A stretch of DNA of 64,000 bases from Lentisphaeria bacterium UBA4640. Its GTDB lineage: Bacteria; Verrucomicrobiota; Lentisphaeria; Victivallales; UBA1829. The translations under genes were made by a program, and so were the position numbers. The DNA lies in the NCBI GenBank assembly GCA_002405835.1, contig DHMO01000045.1, positions 124,001 to 188,000 of the forward strand, written 5' to 3'. The notes under the pieces were generated by a model, which ran no database searches, was not told where the DNA came from, and was given only the letters and a program-made list of their open reading frames with translations. Below are positions 26,369-34,135 of the stretch, one piece after another (the first letter of the stretch is position 1; each line of letters begins with the position of its first letter).

Positions 26369-26719
26369 TCAGCAGGCTGCTTTGGCTTTTTCGACCAGAG
26401 CAGTAAATGCCGCGGCGTCGTTGACAGCGAGGTCAGCGAGAACTTTGCGGTTCAGCGTGATTCCGGCCTTTTTGAGACCGTTGATGAACTTGCTGTAGTT
26501 CAGTCCCTGCTGGCGGCAGGCTGCGTTGATACGGATGGTCCAGAGACCTCTGTACTGACGCTTTTTCTGCTTGCGACCGACATAAGCGTGAGCATCCGCC
26601 TTGTCGATTGCATCATAAACGGTACGAATGCGCTTGGAACTCGCACCGTAGAAACCTTTGGCGCGCTCCAACGCTCTGTTACGGCGTTTTCTGGAAGGTA
26701 CTGCACATGTAACTCTCAT
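26369..26719 (-). CDS. rplT: 50S ribosomal protein L20
   Basis: This 116-residue basic protein has the L20 signature RKRRNRALERAKGFYGASS and the body KKRQYRGLWTIRINAACRQ. L20 binds 23S rRNA early in 50S assembly and in many bacteria represses its own operon through an mRNA structure. It follows rpmI by 27 bases and is followed by a rho-independent terminator. Confidence 0.98.
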   Translation of the reverse strand: MRVTCAVPSRKRRNRALERAKGFYGASSKRIRTVYDAIDKADAHAYVGRKQKKRQYRGLWTIRINAACRQQGLNYSKFINGLKKAGITLNRKVLADLAVNDAAAFTALVEKAKAAC

Positions 26720-26746
26720 GATATATCTCCGTTTCTCTTGTTAGGC

Positions 26747-26944
26747 TCAGCCGTAGGGCAGAGCTTTCTTGATACGCTGATCCATGCAGGGCTGAAGGAC
26801 TCCGTCTTTTCTCATCTGACGTTTTCTCTTTCCGCCTTTGCCGGTCATGAGGTGACGACGACCCGGCTTGGAGTACGTGTACTTGCCGGTTGCGGTGCGC
26901 TTGACGCGCTTTGCAATACTCTTTCTTGTTTTCAGCTTTGGCAT
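26747..26944 (-). CDS. rpmI: 50S ribosomal protein L35
   Basis: This 65-residue, very basic protein has the L35 pattern MPKLKTRKSIAKRVKRT near the start and a central SKPGRRHLMTGKGGKRKRQ. It lies between infC and rplT in the conserved infC-rpmI-rplT order, with GAAAGGAG before its ATG. Confidence 0.98.
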   Translation of the reverse strand: MPKLKTRKSIAKRVKRTATGKYTYSKPGRRHLMTGKGGKRKRQMRKDGVLQPCMDQRIKKALPYG

Positions 26945-26982
26945 CGTTTGGCTCCTTTCAGAGTGTTTGTTTTTTGCTCCGT

Positions 26983-27006
26983 AACGGCAGACGCCAATCA
27001 GCCGTT
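26983..27006 (-). promoter_or_regulatory. Stem in the infC-rpmI spacer, candidate ribosomal-protein operator
   Basis: The 79-base spacer before rpmI holds inverted arms AACGGC and GCCGTT with a 12-base loop, inside a wider GTAACG/CGTTAC pairing. L20 is known to bind mRNA structures upstream of rpmI in other bacteria. Structure alone cannot prove that here. Confidence 0.3.
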
Positions 27007-27023
27007 TCCGGAGGTTTTCCGCG

Positions 27024-27536
27024 TTACTTTACAGGACTGTAAGAGACGCAGATGTTTCTGCCGAGAAGTTTTCCGGGGGCGTCCAGAACACCCTTGTCCT
27101 TCAAACTTTCCGTGATCTTGTCAATAAGCTCGAAGCCCTTTTCCGGGTGCGCCATTTCGCGTCCCTTGAACATGATTGTGACTTTGAGCTTGCTGCCTTC
27201 CTGCAGGAATTCAATGCCGTGGGCAATCTTGAACTCGTAGTCATGCGAGTCAATGTTGAGACGGAATTTGATTTCCTTGACCTTCTGCGCCTGATTGTGC
27301 TTTTTCTGGTCTTTCAGTTTCTTCTTCTGCTCATAGCAGAGCTTTCCGAAGTCCATGATGCGGCAGACCGGGGGATTGCTCCCCTCGGCAACCATCACCA
27401 GATCCAGACCCGCATCCTTTGCCTTCTGACAGGCCGGACCGAGCTTGAGCACACCCAATTGTTCCCCCTGGGGACCAATGACGAGCAGATCCGCGTCTGC
27501 AAACGCGCGATCATTGTATTTCAGCAGCTTAGCAAT
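27024..27536 (-). CDS. infC: Translation initiation factor IF-3 with an AUU start codon
   Basis: This 170-residue IF-3 has the amino-terminal domain with GEQLGVLKLGPACQKAKDAG and PPVCRIMDFGKLCYEQ, a Lys-rich linker and the carboxy-terminal ribosome-binding domain (KVTIMFKGREMAHPEKGFEL). IF-3 keeps 30S subunits free and checks the start codon. The reading frame is closed by TAG at 27567-27569, and no ATG, GTG or TTG precedes the conserved LGVL region. ATT at 27534-27536, eight bases after AGGGAGG, gives a full-length amino terminus. AUU starts are known for infC in E. coli, where they allow autoregulation. A TTG at 27458 would cut into the conserved fold. Confidence 0.93.
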   Translation of the reverse strand: MAKLLKYNDRAFADADLLVIGPQGEQLGVLKLGPACQKAKDAGLDLVMVAEGSNPPVCRIMDFGKLCYEQKKKLKDQKKHNQAQKVKEIKFRLNIDSHDYEFKIAHGIEFLQEGSKLKVTIMFKGREMAHPEKGFELIDKITESLKDKGVLDAPGKLLGRNICVSYSPVK

Positions 27537-27551
27537 AGGAGTACCCTCCCT
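27534..27551 (-). promoter_or_regulatory. Ribosome binding site and AUU initiation codon of infC
   Basis: On the minus strand, AGGGAGG (27545-27551) is separated by eight bases from ATT (27534-27536). It is a strong Shine-Dalgarno site with no ATG, GTG or TTG at the proper distance, the arrangement expected for IF-3 feedback control. Confidence 0.85.
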
Positions 27552-27589
27552 TTTGGTTGTTTTTTTCTATTTCCGTGTAATATAGCACG

Positions 27590-29308
27590 TCAAATCTTAT
27601 TTTCAACATCTTCCTGAAGTTTTTTCACGAGAGTGTCGAAATCCATTACTCCGAGCTGGTCTTCGCGGCGGGAACGGACGGCGAATCCGTTCGATTCCAT
27701 CTCTTTGTCGCCGACGACCGCCATGTACGGAACGCGCAGATTGCGTGCATCTTTGATTTTTGCGCCCATCGTGCCCGGACGGGTGTCGCAGTCGACGCGG
27801 AAGCCGAGCTTTTTGAGCTTGTCCTTCGCGGCAAGGCAGTATTCGTTGTGGCGTTCGTTGACCGGGATCAGGCGGAGCTGTTCCGGAGCGAGCCACATCG
27901 GGAAGACGCCCGCGTAGTGCTCGACGAGGATGCCGAAGAAGCGTTCGAGCGAGCCGAAGAGTGCGCGGTGAACCATGTACGGCTGGTGACGCTGTCCGTC
28001 TTCGCCGACGTACTGGAGGTTGAAGCGCTCCGGCAGGTTGAAGTCGAACTGAATCGTCGAGGTCTGCCATTCACGGCCGATCGCATCTTTGATCTTGAGG
28101 TCGATTTTCGGACCGTAGAATGCGCCGCCGCCTTCATCGACTTCGTAGTCGAGTCCGCATTTTTCGATTGCCTGGACGAGGGACTTCTGCGCCTGTTCCC
28201 AGCGGGCGGGATCTCCGACGGCCTTTGCTGGCTTCGTGGAGAGATACGCCTTGATTTCCGTGAAGCGGAAGGTCTTCCAGATATAGAGACAGAAGTTCAG
28301 AACTTCCATGATCTCGCTTTCGATCTGTTCCGGGGTGCAGATGATGTGCGCATCATCCTGCGTGAATCCGCGGACGCGCATGAGACCGTGGAGCACGCCG
28401 CTTTTTTCATAGCGGTAAACTGTGCCGAGTTCCGCCCAGCGGCAGGGAAGCTCGCGGTAGGAACGGGTGCGGCTCTTGTAGATCTCGATGTGGAACGGGC
28501 AGTTCATCGGCTTGACGTAGTAGTCGTAGCCGTCAATGTCCATGTTGGAGTACATGCTCTCCTTATAGAAGGAGAGGTGACCGCTGGTCTCCCAAAGCTC
28601 GGAACGTCCGATGTGAGGCGTATAGAGCAGATCGTAGCCGTGGGTCTGATGCTCTGCGCGCCAGAAGGTTTCGATGATGTTGCGGATGAGCGCGCCGCGC
28701 GGATGCCAGAGGACGAGTCCGGGGCCGACGGTCTCGGAGATGCTGAACAGGTCGAGCTCTTTTCCGAGTTTGCGGTGGTCGCGTTTCTTTGCTTCTTCGA
28801 CACGCTGGAGGTAATCCTTCAGTTCCTGCTTGGTCGGGAACGCGATGCCGTAGATGCGCTGGAGCATGGGGTTCGTCTCTTTGCCGCGATAGTAGGATCC
28901 GGCAACGGAGAGGAGCTTGAAAGCGCCGATCTGCGAAGTGCGTTCCACATGGGGACCGCGGCAGAGGTCGACGAAATCGCCGCACTTGTACATTGTAATG
29001 ACGCCGTCGTCGGGAATGTCGGCGAGGCGCTCGAGTTTGTATTTCTGATCCGCGAGCATTTTTTTCGCTTCATCGCGGGTGACTTCGATGCGTTCGAACG
29101 GATAATCCGCCTTGACAATCTCGGCCATTTTCGCTTCGATCGCGGGGAGCTCTTCGATTTTGAGGTGTTCGGGGAGGTCGAAATCGTAATAGAATCCGTC
29201 CTCGGTGCTCGGTCCGATGTCGAATTTGGCTTCGGGGTAGAGCTGTTTGACCGCCGCTGCCATCACATGCGATGCGCTGTGGCGGATCGTTTCAATCGGG
29301 AACTGCAT
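27590..29308 (-). CDS. thrS: Threonine-tRNA ligase lacking the TGS domain
   Basis: This 572-residue class II synthetase begins almost directly with the N2 editing domain (HSASHVMAAAV, and CRGPHVERTSQIGAFK). The catalytic core follows (RPRGALIRN-like motif 1 at HPRGALIRN; motif 2 RYEKSGVLHGLMRVRGF; motif 3 near HRALFGSLERFFGIL), then the anticodon domain (WLAPEQLRLIPV to the end). Standard ThrRS has about 640 residues because of an amino-terminal TGS domain. Here an in-frame TGA lies six codons before the ATG, so that domain is truly absent. AAAGGA precedes the start. infC follows 53 bases downstream. Confidence 0.96.
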   Translation of the reverse strand: MQFPIETIRHSASHVMAAAVKQLYPEAKFDIGPSTEDGFYYDFDLPEHLKIEELPAIEAKMAEIVKADYPFERIEVTRDEAKKMLADQKYKLERLADIPDDGVITMYKCGDFVDLCRGPHVERTSQIGAFKLLSVAGSYYRGKETNPMLQRIYGIAFPTKQELKDYLQRVEEAKKRDHRKLGKELDLFSISETVGPGLVLWHPRGALIRNIIETFWRAEHQTHGYDLLYTPHIGRSELWETSGHLSFYKESMYSNMDIDGYDYYVKPMNCPFHIEIYKSRTRSYRELPCRWAELGTVYRYEKSGVLHGLMRVRGFTQDDAHIICTPEQIESEIMEVLNFCLYIWKTFRFTEIKAYLSTKPAKAVGDPARWEQAQKSLVQAIEKCGLDYEVDEGGGAFYGPKIDLKIKDAIGREWQTSTIQFDFNLPERFNLQYVGEDGQRHQPYMVHRALFGSLERFFGILVEHYAGVFPMWLAPEQLRLIPVNERHNEYCLAAKDKLKKLGFRVDCDTRPGTMGAKIKDARNLRVPYMAVVGDKEMESNGFAVRSRREDQLGVMDFDTLVKKLQEDVENKI

Positions 29309-29346
29309 AAATATGTCCTTTCTTCAAAAATCTTTTATCACCCCTT

Positions 29347-29375
29347 AATATATACGCGAATTGCTGAACACGCAA
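29347..29375 (-). promoter_or_regulatory. Promoter of the thrS-infC-rpmI-rplT operon
   Basis: On the minus strand, TTGCGT and TATATT are spaced by 17 bases, 38 bases before the thrS start. The leader is too short to hold a T-box element. Confidence 0.5.
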
Positions 29376-29462
29376 GCGGGTTTGAAAAGATTCCTGTTTT
29401 TTTTATGATATTTGCGTGAACAATCCTTCCGCGGAGAAACGGCGCCGGTTTTTCTGTCCTGT

Positions 29463-31736
29463 TCAGCGGGAAATGCGGAGATTTCCGCCCGGCGGAATTT
29501 CGAATGTTCTGCCGTCAACAGAGAGCGAGCCCGGGATTCCTGCGGGAAGGGTCAGTTCGCAGGATTCTGGACCGAAAGCAAAGCGGATGACTCCGCCGCC
29601 CGGATGCGGCATTTCCCCGGAGAGAATGCTGCCGCCGTTCCAGAGCGGGCGGGCGTCGACACGGGTAAAGCCGGGTGCGCCCGGGCGGATCCCCGCCATT
29701 GTCGCGTACCATTGGAAGAGCGGGGTTGCGCTCCATGCATGACAGTCGGAACGCCCGTCGACGGCACATTCCACGGTTGTGGCAAGCGCGTAGTCCAGAT
29801 GCTGTTTCCAGTCTTCCAGGCGTGTTCGGATGGCGTCCGCGTTTCCGGTCAGACGGCAGGCTTCAAAATAGTAGTGCATGAAGTAGAAGATGCTTTTTGC
29901 AACAGGGATATCTGCGGAGAACATTCCGGTTCCTTCGCCGTTCGGGAATGCGCCGGAACAGATGGCGAGCGACTGTGTGATTTCGGAAAAATCGCTTTTC
30001 GCGAAATCGTTCGCAAACATTTTCAGTTCGGGAACGTAAACGGATTCCAGCAGTCTTTTCGCGGTGAGGGCGCGGCGTCCGGCAAGCCAGTCGGCGCGGA
30101 GAGTGTCGCCGAAGAATCGTTCGATTTTTTCGGCGAACTGCGAAAAGTGAAGATAGAACATGTTCAGAACAGGGCTGACTTCGCCGTATTCGCCGCCTTG
30201 CGGAACGCCGCGTTTCCAGACATTGCGTCCGGTTTCGCTGGAAACGAAGTTCCAGCCGCGGAGCGAGGCGATCCAACCGTCTTCGCGCCGTTCGTTTTCC
30301 CATGCGTCGATGACGGCGCGGATTCCGGGGAGACGCTGGCGGATCAGCGGGACAACATCGGGTGTGCTCCACATAAGCGTGTCGTGACAGAATGCAATCC
30401 AGATGAGAGAGAAGCCGGGGATCGTCTGTCCGCCAGCGGGATAGGAGGAGGCTGTGAGACCGCGCCAGTCGCGGGACCAGTCGAGAAGCTCAATCGCTTT
30501 GCGCTGGAGACGGCGGTCCAGAGACTGTGTGTTTGCGATGAGCGCCTGTACACGGGCGTCTCCGATATACATCAGCCGTTCATAGAACGGGCAGTCCACG
30601 AAAATGGAGTGTGTGCAGTTTTCAAGGGCGCGGCGGCAGATGCCTTCATACTTGGCGAATTCGGGATCTCCCGTTATCCGTGCTGAAAAATCCCATGGAT
30701 AGCGGCGTTCCCAGAGCGTCGCGCCCTCGAACACGACAGGCTGTTCACCTGCTTCAATCTGGAGAACGAGGAGTTTGCCGGAGCGGAAAAACGTGTTCTG
30801 CATGGAGCCGGACCCGTTCTCGACAATCCAGGTGTCATAGTTCCAGTCGTTGAGCATGGCGTTTTCCGTGACATTCCGTGCGACTTTTTTGTGCCAGCCG
30901 TCGGCGTTGGATTCGAATTCGCAGAGCGCTTCCGTTGCGCCGAGGCGGACTTTTCCGGAGCCGGAGAGACGGACTTCCGCCTGAAAGCAGCAGTACGTTC
31001 CGAGGTCGATGATTTTTTCAAATTTTCCGCCGGCGGGAACTGTGACGGAGGGCAGTTCAACCGGAATCCTCTTCCGGAGCTGTTCCGGCAGACGGGCGGG
31101 GAGCAGGCACGGAAGGCTGCTGAAATGGCGCGCATTCAGAGCAGAGCATGCATTCGGACCTCTGACGCCGCAGTTCCAGAGCGCCGGATCATTCAATTCT
31201 TTTTCTGCAAGCGAAACGTTGAGTTCCGCGGGGATTCCGGTTGCGAGACGGTAGCTCGCGCCGCCGTAATCTTCGGGGAAGACGATGCTTTCTGCCGCGG
31301 CGAATTCCCAGGCTCCGGAACCGGTGGAGAACATTCCGGTGAACGGAGCTTCGGCAAAGAAGAAAAAGCCGCAGCCGGAGCCCATCGTGTTCCACGGTTT
31401 CAAGTTTGCAGGAAGGGTGACGACCCGGGCCAGGAATTCATGTTCACCGGGGAGCAGCTCTTCTTCAAATGAACTGTAACACCAGTGCGCAGAGTCACTG
31501 CACTCGGGACCGTCGGTGATGAACTGTCCGTCAAGACGGAGATCGAACCAGCGGTCTCCGGAGACATGGAAGCGGAGAGTTGTTTTTTCTTTGAGGGAGA
31601 AGTGCAGACGCGCATGAAAGGCCTGCGTTTCACCGCGCGGTTTCATCCAGCAGACACCCGGGAACGGGTGGTCGGCATACGGCGGAAGCGTATCGTTGAA
31701 TTCCAGCGGATCGTAATCGGGAAAGAAACGGGACAT
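29463..31736 (-). CDS. Alpha-L-rhamnosidase-like protein, GH78 family
   Basis: This 757-residue protein has two amino-terminal beta domains (about 1-330) and an alpha/alpha barrel (about 345-690) with the GH78 signature DCPFYERLMYIGDARVQ, which carries the catalytic acid Glu, and the late motif SDCHAWSATPLFQWY. A carboxy-terminal beta domain follows. GH78 enzymes cut alpha-linked L-rhamnose from plant or bacterial glycans. There is no signal peptide. It is encoded 74 bases downstream of the L-rhamnose isomerase gene on the same strand, which strongly supports L-rhamnose as the released sugar. Confidence 0.87.
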   Translation of the reverse strand: MSRFFPDYDPLEFNDTLPPYADHPFPGVCWMKPRGETQAFHARLHFSLKEKTTLRFHVSGDRWFDLRLDGQFITDGPECSDSAHWCYSSFEEELLPGEHEFLARVVTLPANLKPWNTMGSGCGFFFFAEAPFTGMFSTGSGAWEFAAAESIVFPEDYGGASYRLATGIPAELNVSLAEKELNDPALWNCGVRGPNACSALNARHFSSLPCLLPARLPEQLRKRIPVELPSVTVPAGGKFEKIIDLGTYCCFQAEVRLSGSGKVRLGATEALCEFESNADGWHKKVARNVTENAMLNDWNYDTWIVENGSGSMQNTFFRSGKLLVLQIEAGEQPVVFEGATLWERRYPWDFSARITGDPEFAKYEGICRRALENCTHSIFVDCPFYERLMYIGDARVQALIANTQSLDRRLQRKAIELLDWSRDWRGLTASSYPAGGQTIPGFSLIWIAFCHDTLMWSTPDVVPLIRQRLPGIRAVIDAWENERREDGWIASLRGWNFVSSETGRNVWKRGVPQGGEYGEVSPVLNMFYLHFSQFAEKIERFFGDTLRADWLAGRRALTAKRLLESVYVPELKMFANDFAKSDFSEITQSLAICSGAFPNGEGTGMFSADIPVAKSIFYFMHYYFEACRLTGNADAIRTRLEDWKQHLDYALATTVECAVDGRSDCHAWSATPLFQWYATMAGIRPGAPGFTRVDARPLWNGGSILSGEMPHPGGGVIRFAFGPESCELTLPAGIPGSLSVDGRTFEIPPGGNLRISR

Positions 31737-31764
31737 GGATGCACCTCTCTTATGAAATAAGGAA

Positions 31765-31793
31765 CCCGCTTCAGAGTGAGTTCATGAAGCGGG
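31765..31793 (-). other. Intercistronic hairpin between rhaA and the GH78 gene
   Basis: Perfect 9-base arms CCCGCTTCA (31765-31773) and TGAAGCGGG (31785-31793) lie in the 74-base spacer. Only a broken T-rich tail follows on the minus strand, so it may partly attenuate GH78 or stabilise the rhaA end of the transcript. Confidence 0.5.
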
Positions 31794-31810
31794 CGTTCTG
31801 TAAATTCCGC

Positions 31811-33067
31811 TTACTTGCGGGCGGAAAGAACCGTTTTCTCGTACTGGTCGATTTCGGGGATGAAGTCGATGCCGGAGGGAACGGACTGCTGTTCGCAGAA
31901 ATAGTCGTAGACGGCGCCGAGCGGGAACATTTTGAGTTCTTCAATCAGAGCCATCTTGCGGCCGTTGTCAAAGTTCTTTTCCATCTCTTTGAGCTTGGCG
32001 GCAGGTTCGAGGAGGGCTTTGAGAAGCGCCTTCTGCATGTTGCGCGTTCCGACGACCCAGGCGATGATGCGGTTGATCGTGGCGTCGAAGTAGTCGAGTC
32101 CGATATGCACCTTGTCCGCGCCGTTGTAGATGATTTCGTGGGCGATCGCCTGGAGCTCGTCGTCGAAGAAGACCACATGGTCGCTGTCCCAGCGGACGGG
32201 ACGGGAGACGTGGAGGAGGATTTCATCGACATAGAGGAGAACGGAGCTGATCTTGTCGCTGATGATTTCGGTCGGGTGGAAGTGACCGGAGTCGAGGCAG
32301 AGCATGACGCCGTTCTTGACGGCATAGCCGAGGTAGAACTCATTGGAGCCGACGGTGCAGGTTTCGACGCCGATGCCGAAGAGCTTGGATTCGACGGCGT
32401 CGCGCATGAATTTCGGGTCGATCTTCTTGGCGAACATGGCGTCGAGGGACTGTTCGAGACGGGCGCGGGCGGCGCGGCGGTCGATCGTGACGTCCTTGAA
32501 GCCGTCGGGGATCCAGGTGTTCATGACGGCGGGATTGTTGAGCTGGCGTCCCATCTCTTCCGCAATTTTGCGGCAGGCGATTCCGTGTTCAATCCAGAAC
32601 TGGCGGATACCTGCGTCCGGGTGGGAGAGGGTGAGGTTGGAAGCGGCTTTCGGATGACCGAAGAAAGTCGGGTTGAAATCGAGTCCGGCGTTCTGTTCTT
32701 TCGCCCAGTCGATCCAGCTCTGGAAGTGTTTGGGTTCGATGCGGTTGCGCTCGACCGGTTTATCGGTGTCGAGGTAGATGGCATGGAGATTGAGACGCTT
32801 TTTGCCGGGGATCAGGGAGAAGGCCTTGTTGAGGTCGTTGCGGAGCTCCTGCGGGGTGCGGGCTCGTCCGGGGTAATTGCCTGTGGAGAGGATGCCGCCC
32901 GAGGCGCCGCCGGCGTTCGGCTCGAAACCGCCGACGTCATCGCCCTGCCAGCAGTGGAGGGAGATCGGAATTTCGGCGAGCTGCTTCAGAGCCGCATCGG
33001 TATCGACTCCGAGAGACGCGTAATAGTCTTTGGCGAACTGGTAATTGCGTTCAATGTTTTTTGCCAT
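31811..33067 (-). CDS. rhaA: L-rhamnose isomerase
   Basis: This 418-residue enzyme is the usual RhaA size. It has ISLHCWQGDDVGGFEP near residue 33, LNLHAIYLD, DFNPTFFGHP, the metal-ligand region MLCLDSGHFHPTE and VRWDSDHVVFFDDE. RhaA converts L-rhamnose to L-rhamnulose with two divalent metal ions and acts in the cytoplasm. It is divergent from an AraC regulator and followed by the GH78 gene. The next pathway steps, rhamnulokinase RhaB and aldolase RhaD, are not in this window. I did not find a clear consensus promoter in the 115-base divergent gap on this strand. Confidence 0.96.
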   Translation of the reverse strand: MAKNIERNYQFAKDYYASLGVDTDAALKQLAEIPISLHCWQGDDVGGFEPNAGGASGGILSTGNYPGRARTPQELRNDLNKAFSLIPGKKRLNLHAIYLDTDKPVERNRIEPKHFQSWIDWAKEQNAGLDFNPTFFGHPKAASNLTLSHPDAGIRQFWIEHGIACRKIAEEMGRQLNNPAVMNTWIPDGFKDVTIDRRAARARLEQSLDAMFAKKIDPKFMRDAVESKLFGIGVETCTVGSNEFYLGYAVKNGVMLCLDSGHFHPTEIISDKISSVLLYVDEILLHVSRPVRWDSDHVVFFDDELQAIAHEIIYNGADKVHIGLDYFDATINRIIAWVVGTRNMQKALLKALLEPAAKLKEMEKNFDNGRKMALIEELKMFPLGAVYDYFCEQQSVPSGIDFIPEIDQYEKTVLSARK

Positions 33068-33125
33068 GATAAAGCCCTTTCGTTAGGTTTTCTGAGCTAA
33101 TTTAGCATTAAAAAAATAAAAAACC

Positions 33126-33154
33126 TTGACAAACGGCTCATTTTATAGTATTTT
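33126..33154 (+). promoter_or_regulatory. Promoter of the rhamnose-locus AraC gene
   Basis: A perfect TTGACA is followed after 17 bases by TATTTT, 28 bases before the regulator start, in the gap shared with rhaA. Confidence 0.6.
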
Positions 33155-33182
33155 TAGAGCAAAGATGCAAAAAGGAGGCTGT

Positions 33183-34034
33183 ATGGCGATTCTTTCCAAT
33201 TCCGACTTTCTGTCGAACAAGACGCTTCCGGTGAAACTGATCCGGCGTGATCCGCAGGAGGCATACGGTCTGCACAGTCACGAGTTTTCGGAACTTGTGA
33301 TTGTGTACCGGGGGGAAGGCGATCATCTGATCTACGGTGAGCGCCGCCCGATTTCCGCGGGAGACGTTTTTCTGATTCGCGGTCAGACGCGGCACGGCTA
33401 TGAGAATCTTCACGATCTGGCGCTGTGCAATCTTCTGTTCGACCTGCACGAGGCGGCAAACCCGCTGTTCGCGCTGAGCAGGTATCCGCTGCTGCGCCGG
33501 TTGACCGCTCTGGAACCGGGGCGGATTGCGGAACATCGTTTTCATCTGACGCCGGAGGAACTGCCGCGCGTTACGGAGCTTTTGAATGCAATCGAAGAGG
33601 AGCAGAACGGACGGAGCGAGGATTACTCTTCCGCGATGGCTGCGCTGTTCGTTCTGCTGATTGTGCGCCTGTCGCGTTTTTTTCAAGCGGCGGAGCCTGA
33701 GCAGGAGGGCATTCAGCAACCGCTGTACCGTCTGCTGAATGAACTTTCGGACCGCTCGGCGGAACAGTGGCCGCGCACCCGGATGGCGAAACTGGCGGGA
33801 ATGTCGGTTAGTACTCTGACGCGTCAGTTCCGCCGTGCGACGGGGTATGCGCCGAATGAATATCTGCAGCGGCTGCGTTTGAAAAAAAGCACAATGCTGC
33901 TTCTGAATCCGGAGCTTTCGATTTCGGAAATAGCGGAGCGCACAGGTTTTTCAGACAGCAACTATTTCTGCCGTCAGTTCCGCGCACGTTACAATGTTTC
34001 TCCGCAGAAGTACCGGAAGAGCCGTGAGGTGTGA
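33183..34034 (+). CDS. AraC-family regulator of the rhamnose locus (RhaS/RhaR-like)
   Basis: This 283-residue protein has an amino-terminal cupin sensor (about 15-125; GLHSHEFSELVIVYRGEGDH, ISAGDVFLIRGQTRHGYEN) and a carboxy-terminal AraC DNA-binding domain (about 185-283; MAKLAGMSVSTLTRQFRRAT, ISEIAERTGFSDSNYFCRQF). The layout matches RhaS and RhaR, which sense L-rhamnose. The start is set by AAAGGAGG eight bases before the ATG at 33183. It is divergent from rhaA and the GH78 gene and should activate them when rhamnose is present. Confidence 0.88.
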   Translation: MAILSNSDFLSNKTLPVKLIRRDPQEAYGLHSHEFSELVIVYRGEGDHLIYGERRPISAGDVFLIRGQTRHGYENLHDLALCNLLFDLHEAANPLFALSRYPLLRRLTALEPGRIAEHRFHLTPEELPRVTELLNAIEEEQNGRSEDYSSAMAALFVLLIVRLSRFFQAAEPEQEGIQQPLYRLLNELSDRSAEQWPRTRMAKLAGMSVSTLTRQFRRATGYAPNEYLQRLRLKKSTMLLLNPELSISEIAERTGFSDSNYFCRQFRARYNVSPQKYRKSREV

Positions 34035-34047
34035 AAATTGGAGACGT

Positions 34048-34059
34048 GTAAACATTTAC
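34048..34059. promoter_or_regulatory. Possible LacI-type operator upstream of the salvage operon
   Basis: GTAAACATTTAC has 5-base inverted arms GTAAA and TTTAC and lies 25 bases before the -35 element of the LacI gene that follows. It has no central CG pair, so the assignment is tentative. Confidence 0.35.
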
Positions 34060-34083
34060 GCAACAATTTTCCCGGTTCTTTTC

Positions 34084-34111
34084 TTGAATTTTTCGTTTCA
34101 GCGGTTACATT
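34084..34111 (+). promoter_or_regulatory. Promoter of the LacI-nucleotidyltransferase-kinase-epimerase operon
   Basis: TTGAAT and TACATT are spaced by 16 bases, ending 24 bases before the LacI start, which has its own AGGAAAGGGG site. Confidence 0.45.
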
Positions 34112-34135
34112 GACACTGATAGGAAAGGGGAAAAG

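Noticed and set aside
27459..27536. A truncated or frameshifted infC
   Set aside because: An AUU start with a strong ribosome binding site gives a complete IF-3 in one frame, so no frameshift is needed.
29309..29462. A possible T-box riboswitch before thrS
   Set aside because: The leader is only about 40 bases long after the predicted promoter and has neither the specifier loop nor the T-box sequence.
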